64,000 nt of DNA from Bosea sp. Tri-49 (GCF_003952665.1 NZ_CP017947.1:186001-250000); one strand, 5' to 3'. Shown: positions 47,893 through 55,445, counted from the first letter of the stretch. Program-made: numbers and translations. Notes: a model not told the origin generated them from the sequence alone.

Positions 47893-49062
47893 CTAAGGGC
47901 GCAGGACGACCTTGATCACGCCGTCCTCCTTGTCGCGGAACTTCTTGTACATGGCGGGCGCGTCTTCGAGGCTGGCTGGGTGCGTGACGACGAAGCTGGG
48001 ATCGATGAGACCTGCCTCGATCTTGGCAAGCAGCGGCTTCGTATAGGCCTGGACGTGGGTCTGGCCCATTTTGAAGGTCAGGCCCTTGTTCATTGCCGCG
48101 CCGATCGGAAGCTTGTCGGCCATGCCGACATAGACGCCGGGGATGGAAATGGTTCCGCCCTTGCGGCAGCACATGATCGCTTCCCGCAGCACATGCATGC
48201 GGTCGGTTGCGAGGAAGGTAGCAGCCTTCACCTTGTCGAGGATGGCATCCGCCGCACCGTGCCCCGAGGCCTCGCAGCCGACCGCGTCGATGCAGCTGTC
48301 GGGACCGCGGCCATTGGTCAGCGCCATGAGCTGGTCGTAGACGTCGGTCTTGGAGAAATCGATCGTCTCGGCGCCGCCCGCTTCGGCCATTGCCAGCCGC
48401 TCCGGGACTTCGTCGATCGCGATGACGCGACCTGCGCCGAGCATAAACGCCGACCGGATCGCAAACTGGCCAACCGGTCCGCAGCCCCAGATCGCGACAA
48501 AGTCGCCGTCTTGGATCTGGGCATTCTCCGCTGCCATGTAGCCGGTCGGGAAAATGTCGGAGAGGAACAGCGCTTGCTCATCGCTGACGCTGTCTGGAAC
48601 CTTGATCGGGCCGACATCGGCCATCGGCACGCGAAGATACTCGGCCTGGCCACCGCTATAGCCGCCCAGCATATGGCTGAAACCGAACAGACCGGCCGGC
48701 GACTGTCCCATCGCCTTCGCTGCCATCTTGGCGTTCGGATTGGTGCGGTCGCAGGCTGAGAACATGCCCTTCCTGCAAAACCAGCAGTCGCCGCAGCTGA
48801 TCGTGAACGGCACGACGACGCGGTCGCCGATACGCAGGTTGGTCACTTCCGAGCCGAGCTCGACGACCTCGCCCATGTTCTCGTGACCGAGAATGTCACC
48901 GCTCTCCATCGTTGGCTGATAGCCATCGAGGAGATGCAGATCTGAGCCGCAGATCGCGCAGCAGGTGATCTTGATGATCGCATCCCGGGGATGCTGGAGT
49001 TTCGGGTCAGGAACCGTATCGACCCGAACGTCTCCTTTTCCATGCCAACAGAGCGCACGCAT
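47893..49062 (-). CDS. Zinc-dependent alcohol/aldehyde dehydrogenase
   Basis: A 389-residue medium-chain dehydrogenase resembling glutathione-independent formaldehyde dehydrogenase-type enzymes. Catalytic zinc ligands are Cys in [14 protein letters not shown] and [13 protein letters not shown] (G-H-E); structural zinc Cys residues are in [16 protein letters not shown]; the NAD-binding loop is [23 protein letters not shown] at 49062, AAAGGA upstream. Substrate not predictable. The upstream minus-strand region has GGAAC but with only 14 nt to CGTT, so EcfG control is unproven. Confidence 0.85.
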   Translation of the reverse strand: MRALCWHGKGDVRVDTVPDPKLQHPRDAIIKITCCAICGSDLHLLDGYQPTMESGDILGHENMGEVVELGSEVTNLRIGDRVVVPFTISCGDCWFCRKGMFSACDRTNPNAKMAAKAMGQSPAGLFGFSHMLGGYSGGQAEYLRVPMADVGPIKVPDSVSDEQALFLSDIFPTGYMAAENAQIQDGDFVAIWGCGPVGQFAIRSAFMLGAGRVIAIDEVPERLAMAEAGGAETIDFSKTDVYDQLMALTNGRGPDSCIDAVGCEASGHGAADAILDKVKAATFLATDRMHVLREAIMCCRKGGTISIPGVYVGMADKLPIGAAMNKGLTFKMGQTHVQAYTKPLLAKIEAGLIDPSFVVTHPASLEDAPAMYKKFRDKEDGVIKVVLRP

Positions 49063-49391
49063 GCGTCGTCCTTTCAAGCAGGATGAGGGAACCCCACCGC
49101 GCGTCGGAGGCTGACGACCTGCTCGCCACGTCGAGCATCACCACCCAACAACGGGGGCGTCGAACTTGTTCCGCTGCAGGGCGGCTTTATCCCTGATTAG
49201 CAATTGGCAGCGGATGAAGAGACAATTGGGCGTGCGGAAGCCTGACACAGCACAAGCGGCTGCTGGGTACCAAGATGGCACGATCCGTTCGCCACTCCGA
49301 ACGGTGAGGAACCGCCAGGCCAGCGCGTCCACAAGGTTTTCTAAGCCGGGCACGCTAGTCCGTTGGCGCCCGCCCGTGGCTTATTTTGGAG
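49063..49391. other. Upstream region of the dehydrogenase-catalase pair
   Basis: About 330 nt, presumably holding the dehydrogenase promoter. A GC-driven open frame on minus (49138-49353) lacks support. Confidence 0.35.
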
Positions 49392-49601
49392 CTACTGCGC
49401 TGGGAGCATGTGCGCGTGCCAACTATCCATTTTCGCAAGTGCAGATCGCAGTTTGACCAGGGTCAACGGGTCGAACAGGAGGTCGACATCCGTTGAGCCC
49501 TCGATTGCGAGCTTGATAATCGCCCCTTCGGCCGGGTCGTCGCTGATGACGACATTGATCACGTCAAGCACTGTCGCCGGTGTGCTGGGCTTTCCTGGCA
49601 T
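49392..49601 (-). CDS. Small hypothetical protein
   Basis: A 69-residue frame: PATVLDVINVVISDDPAEGA, IIKLAIEGSTDVDLLFDPLT, LVKLRSALAKMD. The alternation of strands and one amphipathic helix looks like a real small alpha/beta domain. ATG at 49601; the frame stays open to a TTG at 49712, giving 106 residues as an alternative. No family recognised. Confidence 0.5.
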   Translation of the reverse strand: MPGKPSTPATVLDVINVVISDDPAEGAIIKLAIEGSTDVDLLFDPLTLVKLRSALAKMDSWHAHMLPAQ

Positions 49602-49732
49602 ACCCGGTCTCGCCTCGCTTACTAGTGCGGCACCGGTCGCCGCGGGGATAATTTGGACCCGCGCAAGAGGCGGCAAGTCGATCCGCAGACCTTCGGAAGG
49701 ACAAACGCACAACTGAAAACCCGGTTTCCCGG

Positions 49733-50055
49733 AACGAGCCTGGCGACGAGATGGAGTTCGCAGACGATAAGGCAGCCTCGGATAATGCTAGGCGGGCACT
49801 AGCTGAAATGGCTCACGAGCAGTTACCGAATGGATCGCACCTCAAAATGAAGGTGGCGGTGCAGAACGAAGCGGAGGCCATTGTTTATCAGGCCACCCTC
49901 GAGTCCGGGTCGGAGCGGTTCTGCCAGAGAGCGGCGTCACCTACCGCGAGGTTCCGGCCGAGTACGGCGTCAAGGAATACCGCTACACCGTGGTCAACAA
50001 CCGCACCGTGTTGGTCGAGCCTCGAACCCGCAGGATCGTCCAAGTGATCGAATAG
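49733..50055 (+). pseudogene. Chimeric scar: DUF6894 fragment joined to DUF1236 3' end
   Basis: From about 49733 one frame reads NEPGDEMEFADDKAASDNAR, ALAEMAHEQLPNGSHLKMKV, matching residues 19-65 of the intact DUF6894-like gene at 50826-51128. At 49906 a different frame begins GVTYREVPAEYGVKEYRYTV and ends RTRRIVQVIE, the C-terminus of DUF1236 proteins such as 53731-54156. Neither part has its start. The join is within a few bases and looks like a recombination junction. Confidence 0.6.
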
Positions 50056-50104
50056 TCTCGGACCGGCTCCGTGTTTCGACGCGGGGCCGCTTCTTCCTCC
50101 GGAG

Positions 50105-50392
50105 GGGGACAGTCAGTACGGACGCGCTCGCAGAATCTCTCCATCCGCTCAACGTCGGCCTTGAAGGAATTAGCTCCGGCCTGACCGCGAATAGCCGGGA
50201 GCGGCCTGCGGTGACGCCCATCCTCCGCATTGCCCGAACCGTTTACAAAGCGGCATTGCTGATATGCAGGCATACGGAGCAGAGTGTCTACTTCGGATTG
50301 CCGCGCCCATTCGCTCGACCATGTGGAGACCTCTCGGCCGGCGAGATGTGAAAACACGAGAGGGGCTGCGGCGCGGTAGGATATCTGATCAT
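50105..50392 (-). pseudogene. Copy 1 of duplicated small regulator-like gene, N-terminal frameshift
   Basis: Minus strand: VFSHLAGREVSTWSSEWARQ, SEVDTLLRMPAYQQCRFVNG, FKADVERMERFCERV. Matches copy 2 at 54568-54855. Relative to copy 2 the first 45 nt are one base shorter, so the ATG overlapping the stop of the preceding peptide is out of frame with the body. Here the Trp codon that is TAG in copy 2 is intact. Function unknown. Confidence 0.55.
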
Positions 50393-50463
50393 CTGTCGTC
50401 GTCAGTTCGCGTCACCCGGCACAGCACTGCGATAACGGCGCCGATGGTTGCAAGCGTGCGCAT
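50389..50463 (-). CDS. Shortened copy of a small membrane peptide
   Basis: A 24-codon frame, RTLATIGAVIAVLCRVTRTD at its core. Compared with the 31-residue copy at 54852-54947, seven residues in the middle of the membrane helix are deleted in frame, so the span is probably too short to cross the membrane. Likely non-functional remnant. Confidence 0.45.
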   Translation of the reverse strand: MRTLATIGAVIAVLCRVTRTDDDR

Positions 50464-50490
50464 GGTTCTTTCCCGGCTGCGCGACGGTTC

Positions 50491-50565
50491 CTATCGAAAC
50501 GAGGCGATCCCGATGGCGCCGAGGATCGCGGCGATGAGCAACGCCCAAATCAAAAGCGCTTCCAT
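50491..50565 (-). CDS. 24-residue membrane peptide, copy 1
   Basis: Reads MEALLIWALLIAAILGAIGI with an A-S-F-R end: a single hydrophobic helix with a basic tail. Copy 2 at 54976-55050 has the same length and about 75 percent identical residues, so the peptide is conserved. In this copy the separating stop codon of the preceding gene is deleted, so it is in frame with the end of that pseudogene. Confidence 0.55.
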   Translation of the reverse strand: MEALLIWALLIAAILGAIGIASFR

Positions 50566-50790
50566 CCGCGTCAACTGCTTGCCCGTTGCTTTGATCTCGA
50601 ACAGGCAATCGTCGATGAACTCCACTCGGCTGCCGTCCTCGAGCTCATACCGCGTGACGTTTCAAGTTGGTGAACGGTCGATAGACAATGACCGTGTAGC
50701 GCTTCCCGTCCTCGTCCTGGCATAGCTCGCGATAGAGCTCTTTGTGGTCGTAAGCATGGCTGCCTGCCAATCGAAGCCTGATCGTAGAGC
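50566..50790 (-). pseudogene. Copy 1 of the RYTVIVYRPF family gene, frameshifted
   Basis: Minus strand: YDHKELYRELCQDEDGKRYT, VIVYRPFTNLK, then a frame change, then YELEDGSRVEFIDDCLFEIK and ATGKQLTR. An extra T in the GTTTC run near 50660 (GTTC in the intact copy at 55050-55301) breaks the frame. Confidence 0.6.
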
Positions 50791-50825
50791 CCGCCAAAGA
50801 TAAACCCCAACACTAGCTTCGACAA

Positions 50826-51128
50826 TTAATCCCGTGGCCCGCCTGCGAGATGCGACGCCACATCGTCGATTTCCGCTGCCGCGTTGGCGACGTTCTCCTC
50901 GGTCCTTGCCTTGAAATGCATCTCTGCGACGTAGATTACCCGCCCCGTCTCGTCCTCGACCTTAACTTCGAAGTCGGCGTGTTTTCCGTTTGGCAGCTTT
51001 TCGCGGGCCATTTCGACCAGCGCGATCTGCGCGTCGTCGATCACCGCTTTGGTATCGGCGAATTCCAAGGCCTCATCGGATCGCTCGGGGCCTTCGCCGC
51101 CGTCCGTCGTGATCGTGAACTTAGGCAT
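50826..51128 (-). CDS. DUF6894-like stress protein
   Basis: A 100-residue protein: PKFTITTDGGEGPERSDEAL, EFADTKAVIDDAQIALVEMA, REKLPNGKHADFEVKVEDET, GRVIYVAEMHFKA. It has the short strand, acidic turn and D-x-A-x-A-x2-A-L-x-E-M-A-R-E helix typical of DUF6894. ATG at 51128 with GGAG about 9 nt upstream. A perfect EcfG-type promoter lies 35 nt upstream. A fragment of a paralogue is at 49733. Confidence 0.7.
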   Translation of the reverse strand: MPKFTITTDGGEGPERSDEALEFADTKAVIDDAQIALVEMAREKLPNGKHADFEVKVEDETGRVIYVAEMHFKARTEENVANAAAEIDDVASHLAGGPRD

Positions 51129-51162
51129 TGCGGCGACTCCATCCCGGCGCCCCCGCTGACCG

Positions 51163-51187
51163 AACGGGAGATCCGCTTTCCGGTTCC
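51163..51187 (-). promoter_or_regulatory. EcfG-type general stress promoter
   Basis: Minus strand GGAAC (51183-51187), 16-nt spacer, CGTT (51163-51166); 35 nt before the DUF6894-like gene. Confidence 0.75.
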
Positions 51188-51287
51188 GGCTCTGTACGGC
51201 ACCGGACTGAACGGGGAGGTCACTGTCGAGCGCTGGCCCGCATAAACCCACGAGATATGCATGCCGCAATCTGGTTTGAGCCGCGCG

Positions 51288-51317
51288 GAAAAGCCCGCCG
51301 AGTGTCGCTCGGCGGGC
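51288..51317 (-). terminator. Terminator of DUF892 gene
   Basis: GCCCGCCGAG/CTCGGCGGGC with a 5-nt loop, followed on the minus strand by TTTT. Lies 19 nt beyond the DUF892 stop. Confidence 0.75.
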
Positions 51318-51335
51318 CTCAATCGTTGCCGGAGC

Positions 51336-51845
51336 TCAGGCCGCCTTCGCGGTGGCGACTGCCGCTGAGTTCGTCGACTTGCTGATCTTCGTCAGCAGCT
51401 CGTCCGTCTTGGTCTCTTCGGCGAGCGTAGCGTCGAGCAGCGTGACCGCGTCCTTGTGGCCGAGCTGTTGAGCCCAGGACCTGAGCGTGCCGTAGCGGGT
51501 CATCTCATAGTGCTCGACCGCCTGAGCGGACGCTACCAGCCCGGCATCGAGTGCCGGACTATCGGCGTAGTCCTCCATGACCGCCTTGCCTTCCTCGAGA
51601 ATGCCGAGGATCGCGTCGCAGGTCTTGCCGCGGGGCGCCTTGCCGATCACCTCGAAGACGTCGCTGAGACGCTCGACATGACCTTCCGTCTCAGTGCGAT
51701 GGGTCTCGAAAGCCTTCTTGAGCTCGGCCGAATTGGCCGCCTTCGCCATTTTGGGCAGAGCCTTCAGAATCTGTTTTTCGGCATAATAAACGTCCTTGAG
51801 CATGTCGTGAAACATGTCGTCGAGAGCTTTGGGTTCGCTGGCCAT
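51336..51845 (-). CDS. DUF892 ferritin-like stress protein (YciE/YciF type)
   Basis: A 169-residue four-helix bundle protein: LDDMFHDMLKDVYYAEKQIL (E-x2-x acidic pattern), AELKKAFETHRTETEGHVER, LVASAQAVEHYEMTRYGTLR and a final helix, with the paired Glu/His residues of ferritin-like sites. Members are induced by stress in many bacteria. A perfect EcfG-type promoter is 33 nt upstream and a terminator directly downstream, so this is a single-gene stress transcript. Confidence 0.88.
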   Translation of the reverse strand: MASEPKALDDMFHDMLKDVYYAEKQILKALPKMAKAANSAELKKAFETHRTETEGHVERLSDVFEVIGKAPRGKTCDAILGILEEGKAVMEDYADSPALDAGLVASAQAVEHYEMTRYGTLRSWAQQLGHKDAVTLLDATLAEETKTDELLTKISKSTNSAAVATAKAA

Positions 51846-51877
51846 GGGGCGCTCCTAACTAGCTGAGAAGCCCATGC

Positions 51878-51902
51878 AACGTAGGGGGGCTCGCGTAGTT
51901 CC
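51878..51902 (-). promoter_or_regulatory. EcfG-type general stress promoter
   Basis: Minus strand GGAAC (51898-51902), 16-nt spacer, CGTT (51878-51881); 33 nt before the DUF892 gene. Confidence 0.8.
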
Positions 51903-52012
51903 GTCCTTCAGGGATAAAGGCGGGCAGACGTTGGTGGGGCACGCCGCCAACCGCTTGCTCGAATAGGTCCTCAGCAGCGCGGGACAACTCCAAGGCTGTT
52001 CGAGCGGGATGT

Positions 52013-52037
52013 GGAACAGCGGGCCGTGCGCATCGTT
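52013..52037 (+). promoter_or_regulatory. EcfG-type general stress promoter
   Basis: GGAAC, 16-nt spacer, CGTT; 61 nt before the DUF883 gene and divergent from the promoter at 51878-51902. Confidence 0.8.
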
Positions 52038-52097
52038 TGATCCCCATCAGTGTAGGCCGCTGCGTAATGGCTCAGCTCAATGACGAGGGGTTCATCC

Positions 52098-52355
52098 ATG
52101 GAAAACGGGTTCAAGGCGATGTCTAAGAGCGTCGACGAGCGCGGGGGAACTGCATCCGACGAATCCACGGAGGGGCAGACAGCTGACCGCCTTAAGGCGT
52201 ACGGAGTTGATACCGACGTGATGGCGGAGGCTGCCACGGAGCGCGTGAGCGAACTTCAGCAATTGATAATGGACGAGGTTCGCGCCCGTCCCCTGCGCGC
52301 CCTTGGATGGGCGGCCGCTGCGGGCGTCGTTTTCGGTTTCTGGGCGGCGAAATAG
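52098..52355 (+). CDS. DUF883/ElaB-YqjD-like membrane-anchored protein
   Basis: An 85-residue protein: a soluble helical part (GVDTDVMAEAATERVSELQQ, LIMDEVRARPLRALGWAAAA) and a C-terminal hydrophobic end GVVFGFWAAK. This matches the ElaB/YqjD/DUF883 class of stress-induced tail-anchored proteins that bind ribosomes in E. coli. ATG at 52098 behind GAGGGG. First gene after the EcfG-type promoter at 52013, followed by a membrane protein 3 nt later. Confidence 0.75.
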   Translation: MENGFKAMSKSVDERGGTASDESTEGQTADRLKAYGVDTDVMAEAATERVSELQQLIMDEVRARPLRALGWAAAAGVVFGFWAAK

Positions 52356-52358
52356 ATC

Positions 52359-52775
52359 GTGGGCGGGTTGCCGGTTTATTTCGCCTCGCGCGCAAGGGCT
52401 GCTCTAAAGCGGGCTGCTGTCACCTACAGCTTGATGGCCTTTAGCGGGCTGATCACAGTCTTCGCTTTGGGGTACGCGCTTAATGCTGGCTACACGGCGC
52501 TGATGTTCCGATACGGCGCGATTGCAGCCAGTCTCTCAATAGCGGGCATCTTGCTTCTGACGGCCGCAATTTTCCTGGTTGCAGCGCTCATCGTCAGGAG
52601 ATGGCCTACGGCGCCACCGGCCTTGTCGAACCTGCAATTTGCGCGTCTCCATGCCGCGCGTCGAACGGGATCGCCCGTGCTTGCTCTGGGCGCAGGGCTG
52701 GCAGGGGCCGCCACGGTGGCTGCGGCAATAATTGGCTTCAGAAAGCGCGCACGTTCAAACGAGCTGGATACATAG
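52359..52775 (+). CDS. Phage-holin-like (DUF1469-type) membrane protein
   Basis: A 138-residue membrane protein: SLMAFSGLITVFALGYALNA, YGAIAASLSIAGILLLTAAI with FLVAALIVRRWP, and LALGAGLAGAATVAAAIIGF near the end. Size and pairing with a DUF883 gene are typical of the YqjD-YqjE stress operon of proteobacteria. GTG start 3 nt after the upstream stop; no strong Shine-Dalgarno, so probably coupled. Confidence 0.65.
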   Translation: MGGLPVYFASRARAALKRAAVTYSLMAFSGLITVFALGYALNAGYTALMFRYGAIAASLSIAGILLLTAAIFLVAALIVRRWPTAPPALSNLQFARLHAARRTGSPVLALGAGLAGAATVAAAIIGFRKRARSNELDT

Positions 52776-53020
52776 GACGGGGCCTGTCGGCTTGAAATCG
52801 GGATCGAGGCCTTGCAGCCTGGCGCTGCGCGTACTCATGCAGGCTGGTGGGCGCTTTTCGCTTTACCAAGACACGTCGCGTTCCATTCCGCCAACGAGCT
52901 GCCCGCGGATCGGGCGAAGGATTAAGCAACGGCGATTTCCAGCGAGCGCCACTCAGCAAGTTGCGGACGGAGATCGGGCATCAGTGTTCCCGACGCTCAG
53001 AGGAACCTGTTAAAACCCCG
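52776..53020. other. Convergent intergenic region
   Basis: About 245 nt between convergent genes. No terminator or gene clearly recognised. Confidence 0.35.
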
Positions 53021-53329
53021 TCATTTCCGACGTAGCCATTGTCGCAGTCGAGCCCATTGGTCAGCTCCGAATAATGTGAACCGCGCAACGGGATGTTGGA
53101 GGAAAGGTATATCGGCGGCCAGCAAGAGAAGGCCGAGGGGCAACATCCAAATGCCCAGGCCAGGCAGAATTGCAAAGACGCCACCAACCATCAGAAGCAA
53201 GCCAGCAGGTATGCGGACCCATCGGGAGGCTGGGTGACGGAGCCATCTTAGCGCTGACCCGACCCAGAGAGGCACTTCCCGCTCAAAGCGCTTAAATGCT
53301 TGTCGTAAAGCCTGCCTGCCGTCGAGCAT
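53021..53329 (-). CDS. PGPGW-type small membrane protein
   Basis: A 102-residue protein: an amphipathic start (QALRQAFKRFEREVPLWVGS), then two hydrophobic segments with RIPAGLLLMVGGVFAILPGL and GIWMLPLGLLLLAADIPFL, and a basic end RLRQWLRRK. This resembles the PGPGW transmembrane family of unknown function. ATG with GGAG 7 nt upstream. Confidence 0.65.
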   Translation of the reverse strand: MLDGRQALRQAFKRFEREVPLWVGSALRWLRHPASRWVRIPAGLLLMVGGVFAILPGLGIWMLPLGLLLLAADIPFLQHPVARFTLFGADQWARLRQWLRRK

Positions 53330-53407
53330 GGCCTTGCTCCAAAACCGCCGGAACTAGTGAATGTAGCGGGCAGCCGACTGCGGCGACCCGCTACACCAAG
53401 CGGTTGC

Positions 53408-53659
53408 TTAACCGCAGATGCGCGTGCGCCTGATGACGACCTCACCAAACCGGTTAACTCGGCGCTTTTCCACCATCCGACAGTCGCGGTAGCGGCTGCG
53501 CACCACCCGCCGCTCCTCATATCCTCGCCGATCCCGATATCGCGGGCCGTCGTAGCCCGGGCGGTCAATGCGCGTTTCGATCCGCACTTGCGACTGCGCG
53601 GGCGCGGTGAGAAGTGCTGCCGATGCGATGCCGGCAGCCAATAGAATTGTCCGAAACAT
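53408..53659 (-). CDS. Small exported basic protein
   Basis: An 83-residue exported protein. The signal peptide is FRTILLAAGIASAALLTAPA, cleaved near QSQ; the mature part is rich in Arg, Tyr and Gly (RPGYDGPRYRDRRGYEERRV, VRSRYRDCRMVEKRRVNRFG) and ends VVIRRTRICG with two Cys. Such proteins are frequent in Rhizobiales; function unknown. ATG at 53659 with AGAGGA upstream. Confidence 0.65.
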   Translation of the reverse strand: MFRTILLAAGIASAALLTAPAQSQVRIETRIDRPGYDGPRYRDRRGYEERRVVRSRYRDCRMVEKRRVNRFGEVVIRRTRICG

Positions 53660-53730
53660 AGCGTATTCCTCTTTGTCGTGGGCGGAAACGTTCGGAGCCC
53701 ACCCCGCTTGGGATGGGCCCCGACCTTTGA

Positions 53731-54156
53731 TCATTCGATGATCTGAACGATCTTGCGCGACTTCGGCTCGACCAGGACGGTCTGATCATTGACTACCGTG
53801 TAGCGATACTCGGTCTTGCCGTAGCGAGCGGGCACCTCGTGGTAGGTCACCGTCGTCGGCAACGTGGCGCCCACGACGACCTTTTCCCGATATGTGACCG
53901 AAGGCACCTTTTGCTCCCTCACATAGGTGCGAAACTCGGTCCGCTTATCCGCGGTGATACCGCCGACCACCGCGCCGACTGTGGCGCCACCGACCGCGCC
54001 TACAGCTGCACCAGCGGGCCCACCGACGATTGCCCCTCCGACGGCACCGGTGCCTGCACCGGCGGCAGCGCCGCCAGCGGCACCCGAGTTCGACTGTGAG
54101 AACGCCGTCGCCGGGACAACGGCGAGCGCGGCGATAATAGCGAGGTTCTTCATCAT
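53731..54156 (-). CDS. DUF1236 protein with glycine-zipper
   Basis: A 141-residue exported protein: signal peptide KNLAIIAALAVVPATAFS, a Gly/Ala zipper (AAGGAAAGAGTGAVGGAIVG and GGATVGAVVGGI), then the DUF1236 domain RTYVREQKVPSVTYREKVVV, HEVPARYGKTEYRYTVVNDQ, TVLVEPKSRKIVQIIE. Function unknown; Rhizobiales carry many copies. A perfect EcfG-type promoter ends 37 nt upstream with a 16-bp palindrome just behind it. Two Met codons at the start are possible. Confidence 0.8.
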   Translation of the reverse strand: MMKNLAIIAALAVVPATAFSQSNSGAAGGAAAGAGTGAVGGAIVGGPAGAAVGAVGGATVGAVVGGITADKRTEFRTYVREQKVPSVTYREKVVVGATLPTTVTYHEVPARYGKTEYRYTVVNDQTVLVEPKSRKIVQIIE

Positions 54157-54192
54157 AGCTCTTCTCCCTGCATGGCCCCTGCCACAGGACTA

Positions 54193-54217
54193 AACGGCCG
54201 CCTGGATCGCAGGTTCC
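54193..54217 (-). promoter_or_regulatory. EcfG-type general stress promoter
   Basis: Minus strand GGAAC (54213-54217), 16-nt spacer, CGTT (54193-54196); 37 nt before the DUF1236 gene. Confidence 0.8.
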
Positions 54218-54233
54218 ATGAATAGCTATTCAT
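54218..54233. promoter_or_regulatory. 16-bp perfect palindrome touching the EcfG -35
   Basis: ATGAATAGCTATTCAT, directly upstream of the -35 GGAAC. A further half-site CTATTCAT is at 54262-54269. Possible activator or repressor site. Confidence 0.5.
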
Positions 54234-54545
54234 AATTACTGCGCTTGTTCAGTATTAATGCCTATTCATCTCGCTGAGGGGAAGGCGTCTTTCAAGCTTT
54301 GATAACACCAGCGGTCTGAACGTCATTTCTTTGAGATGGGCCGCCGCATCCTGTTGCTAAATCGCCGACGCCACTGCGGCGTGGTTAGCGGCCGTATCGC
54401 ATGTTGCCGCCCGACGTGATGCAGCAGCGGCCACCTTTACGGCCAACGCAGACCCCGGCGTTGCTACATGCGCACGAGCCCGGCAGCCCTAAGCAGACAT
54501 TCCCAGGGAGGAGCGCTACCTGATGTAAAAAATCGCGCTCCGTCG
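54234..54545. other. Intergenic region with Cys-rich peptide remnant
   Basis: About 310 nt. On the minus strand a short frame ending near 54386 reads SCACSNAGVCVGRKGGRCCI and then TSGGNMRYGR, which resembles the C-terminus of a small exported Cys-rich family, but no start or signal peptide is in frame. Otherwise nothing recognised. Confidence 0.35.
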
Positions 54546-54572
54546 GCTTCGGCCGGCTGGGCTTTTTTTATT
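54546..54572 (+). terminator. UUCG-tetraloop hairpin with T7 tail
   Basis: GTCGGC-TTCG-GCCGGC followed by TGGGC and seven T residues. No gene on the plus strand precedes it closely. Confidence 0.55.
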
Positions 54573-54855
54573 GCGAACGGGTTCGCGCTCGCAGAATCTC
54601 TTCCATGCGATCCGAGTCGGCTTTCAATGAGGCGGCGCCAGCTGCGCCCCGGATCGCTTCGAGCGACCTGCCATCGCGCCCATCTTCCGGCCTGCCGGAG
54701 CCGTTCAGGAAGCGCAGCCGTTGACCTGCCGGCATGGCGAGCAGCATGTACACTTCGCATTGCCGCGCCCACTCACTCGACTAGGTCGAGACCTCCCGGC
54801 CGGCTAGATGCGAAAAGACGAGCAGGGCGGTGGCGCGGTCGGATGTCGTGATCAT
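54568..54855 (-). pseudogene. Copy 2 of duplicated small regulator-like gene, nonsense codon
   Basis: From the ATG at 54855 (overlapping the preceding stop as ATGA): TTSDRATALLVFSHLAGREV, S, T, then TAG, then SSEWARQCEVYMLLAMPAGQ, RLRFLNGSGRPEDGRDGRSL, EAIRGAAGAASLKADSDRME. Copy 1 has TGG (Trp) at the stop position, so this is a G-to-A nonsense change after about 20 codons. A restart at the later ATG is possible. The protein looks soluble and helical; function unknown. Confidence 0.6.
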
Positions 54856-54947
54856 TTGTCGTCGTCAGTTCGCGTCACCCGGTACACCACGACGAAATAT
54901 GCGACTAGCACTGCGATGACGGCGCCGATGGTCGCAATTGTGCTCAT
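54852..54947 (-). CDS. 31-residue single-span membrane peptide
   Basis: MSTIATIGAVIAVLVAYFVV then V-Y-R-V-T-R-T and an acidic D-D-D-K end. One membrane helix with a basic cytoplasmic anchor. Its TGA overlaps the ATG of the next gene (ATGA). Second peptide of the duplicated operon 55301 to 54568. The other copy (50389-50463) has lost seven residues of the helix. Confidence 0.6.
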   Translation of the reverse strand: MSTIATIGAVIAVLVAYFVVVYRVTRTDDDK

Positions 54948-54975
54948 GGTTATCTCGACGGCTGTGCGAGGGATC

Positions 54976-55050
54976 CTATCGAAACGAGGCGATTCCGATG
55001 GCGCTAAGGATCGCGACAATGAGCAAACCCCAGATCACCAGCGCTTGCAT
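54976..55050 (-). CDS. 24-residue membrane peptide, copy 2
   Basis: MQALVIWGLLIVAILSAIGI plus A-S-F-R. The ATG overlaps the TGA of the upstream gene (TGATG), so it is translationally coupled. Length and sequence pattern are preserved in copy 1 at 50491-50565, including the Trp and the A-S-F-R end, which argues that this tiny frame is a real gene. Confidence 0.65.
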   Translation of the reverse strand: MQALVIWGLLIVAILSAIGIASFR

Positions 55051-55301
55051 CAGATGCACGGCGTCAACGTTTGGCCGGTCGACTCAATCTCGAACAGGCA
55101 GTCGTTGATGAAGCGTACCGGGGTGCCATCTTCAAGCTCGTAACGCGTCACGTTCAAATCGGCGAAGGGGCGATAGACAATGACCGTGTAGCGCTTGCCG
55201 TCCTGGTCATGGCATAGCTCGCGGTGGAGTACTTGGGGGTCGTAAGCTGGCCTACCGACGATTTTTTCGCTGAGCCTGGCGTGCTTCGCCTGTGTATGCA
55301 T
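55050..55301 (-). CDS. RYTVIVYRPF family protein, intact copy
   Basis: An 83-residue protein of unknown function: SEKIVGRPAYDPQVLHRELC, HDQDGKRYTVIVYRPFADLN, VTRYELEDGTPVRFINDCLF, EIESTGQTL. Beta-rich, probably a small single-domain protein. ATG at 55301 with TTGGAGG 5 nt upstream. First gene of a four-gene operon with two membrane peptides and a small regulator-like gene. Two decayed copies are at 45541-45789 and 50566-50790. Confidence 0.7.
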   Translation of the reverse strand: MHTQAKHARLSEKIVGRPAYDPQVLHRELCHDQDGKRYTVIVYRPFADLNVTRYELEDGTPVRFINDCLFEIESTGQTLTPCI

Positions 55302-55361
55302 GGCAACCTCCAACGCAACAGCTGTTGGAACAGTCGACCACGACGCAAAGTTCCAGGGTCT

Positions 55362-55445
55362 CTACCGGTCCCAACGATCAGCCGCCGCCCATCCGATAGC
55401 CAGTGAGGCGAGCATGCCGACCGTGACGGTGAAGAACAGATCCAT
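55362..55445 (-). CDS. 27-residue membrane peptide
   Basis: MDLFFTVTVGMLASLAIGWA then A-A-D-R-W-D-R: one hydrophobic helix with a charged C-terminus. GAGGG lies 7 nt before the ATG. It is 60 nt upstream of and co-oriented with the RYTVIVYRPF operon. An EcfG-like element with TGTT instead of CGTT lies at 55474-55499 on this strand. Confidence 0.55.
   Translation of the reverse strand: MDLFFTVTVGMLASLAIGWAAADRWDR

Noticed and set aside
49000..49200. EcfG promoter for the dehydrogenase-catalase pair
   Set aside because: Minus-strand GGAAC and CGTT are present but only 14 nt apart, outside the accepted 16-17 nt.
54464..54772. 102-codon minus frame overlapping the terminator region
   Set aside because: Different frame from the regulator-like pseudogene and crosses a T7 terminator.
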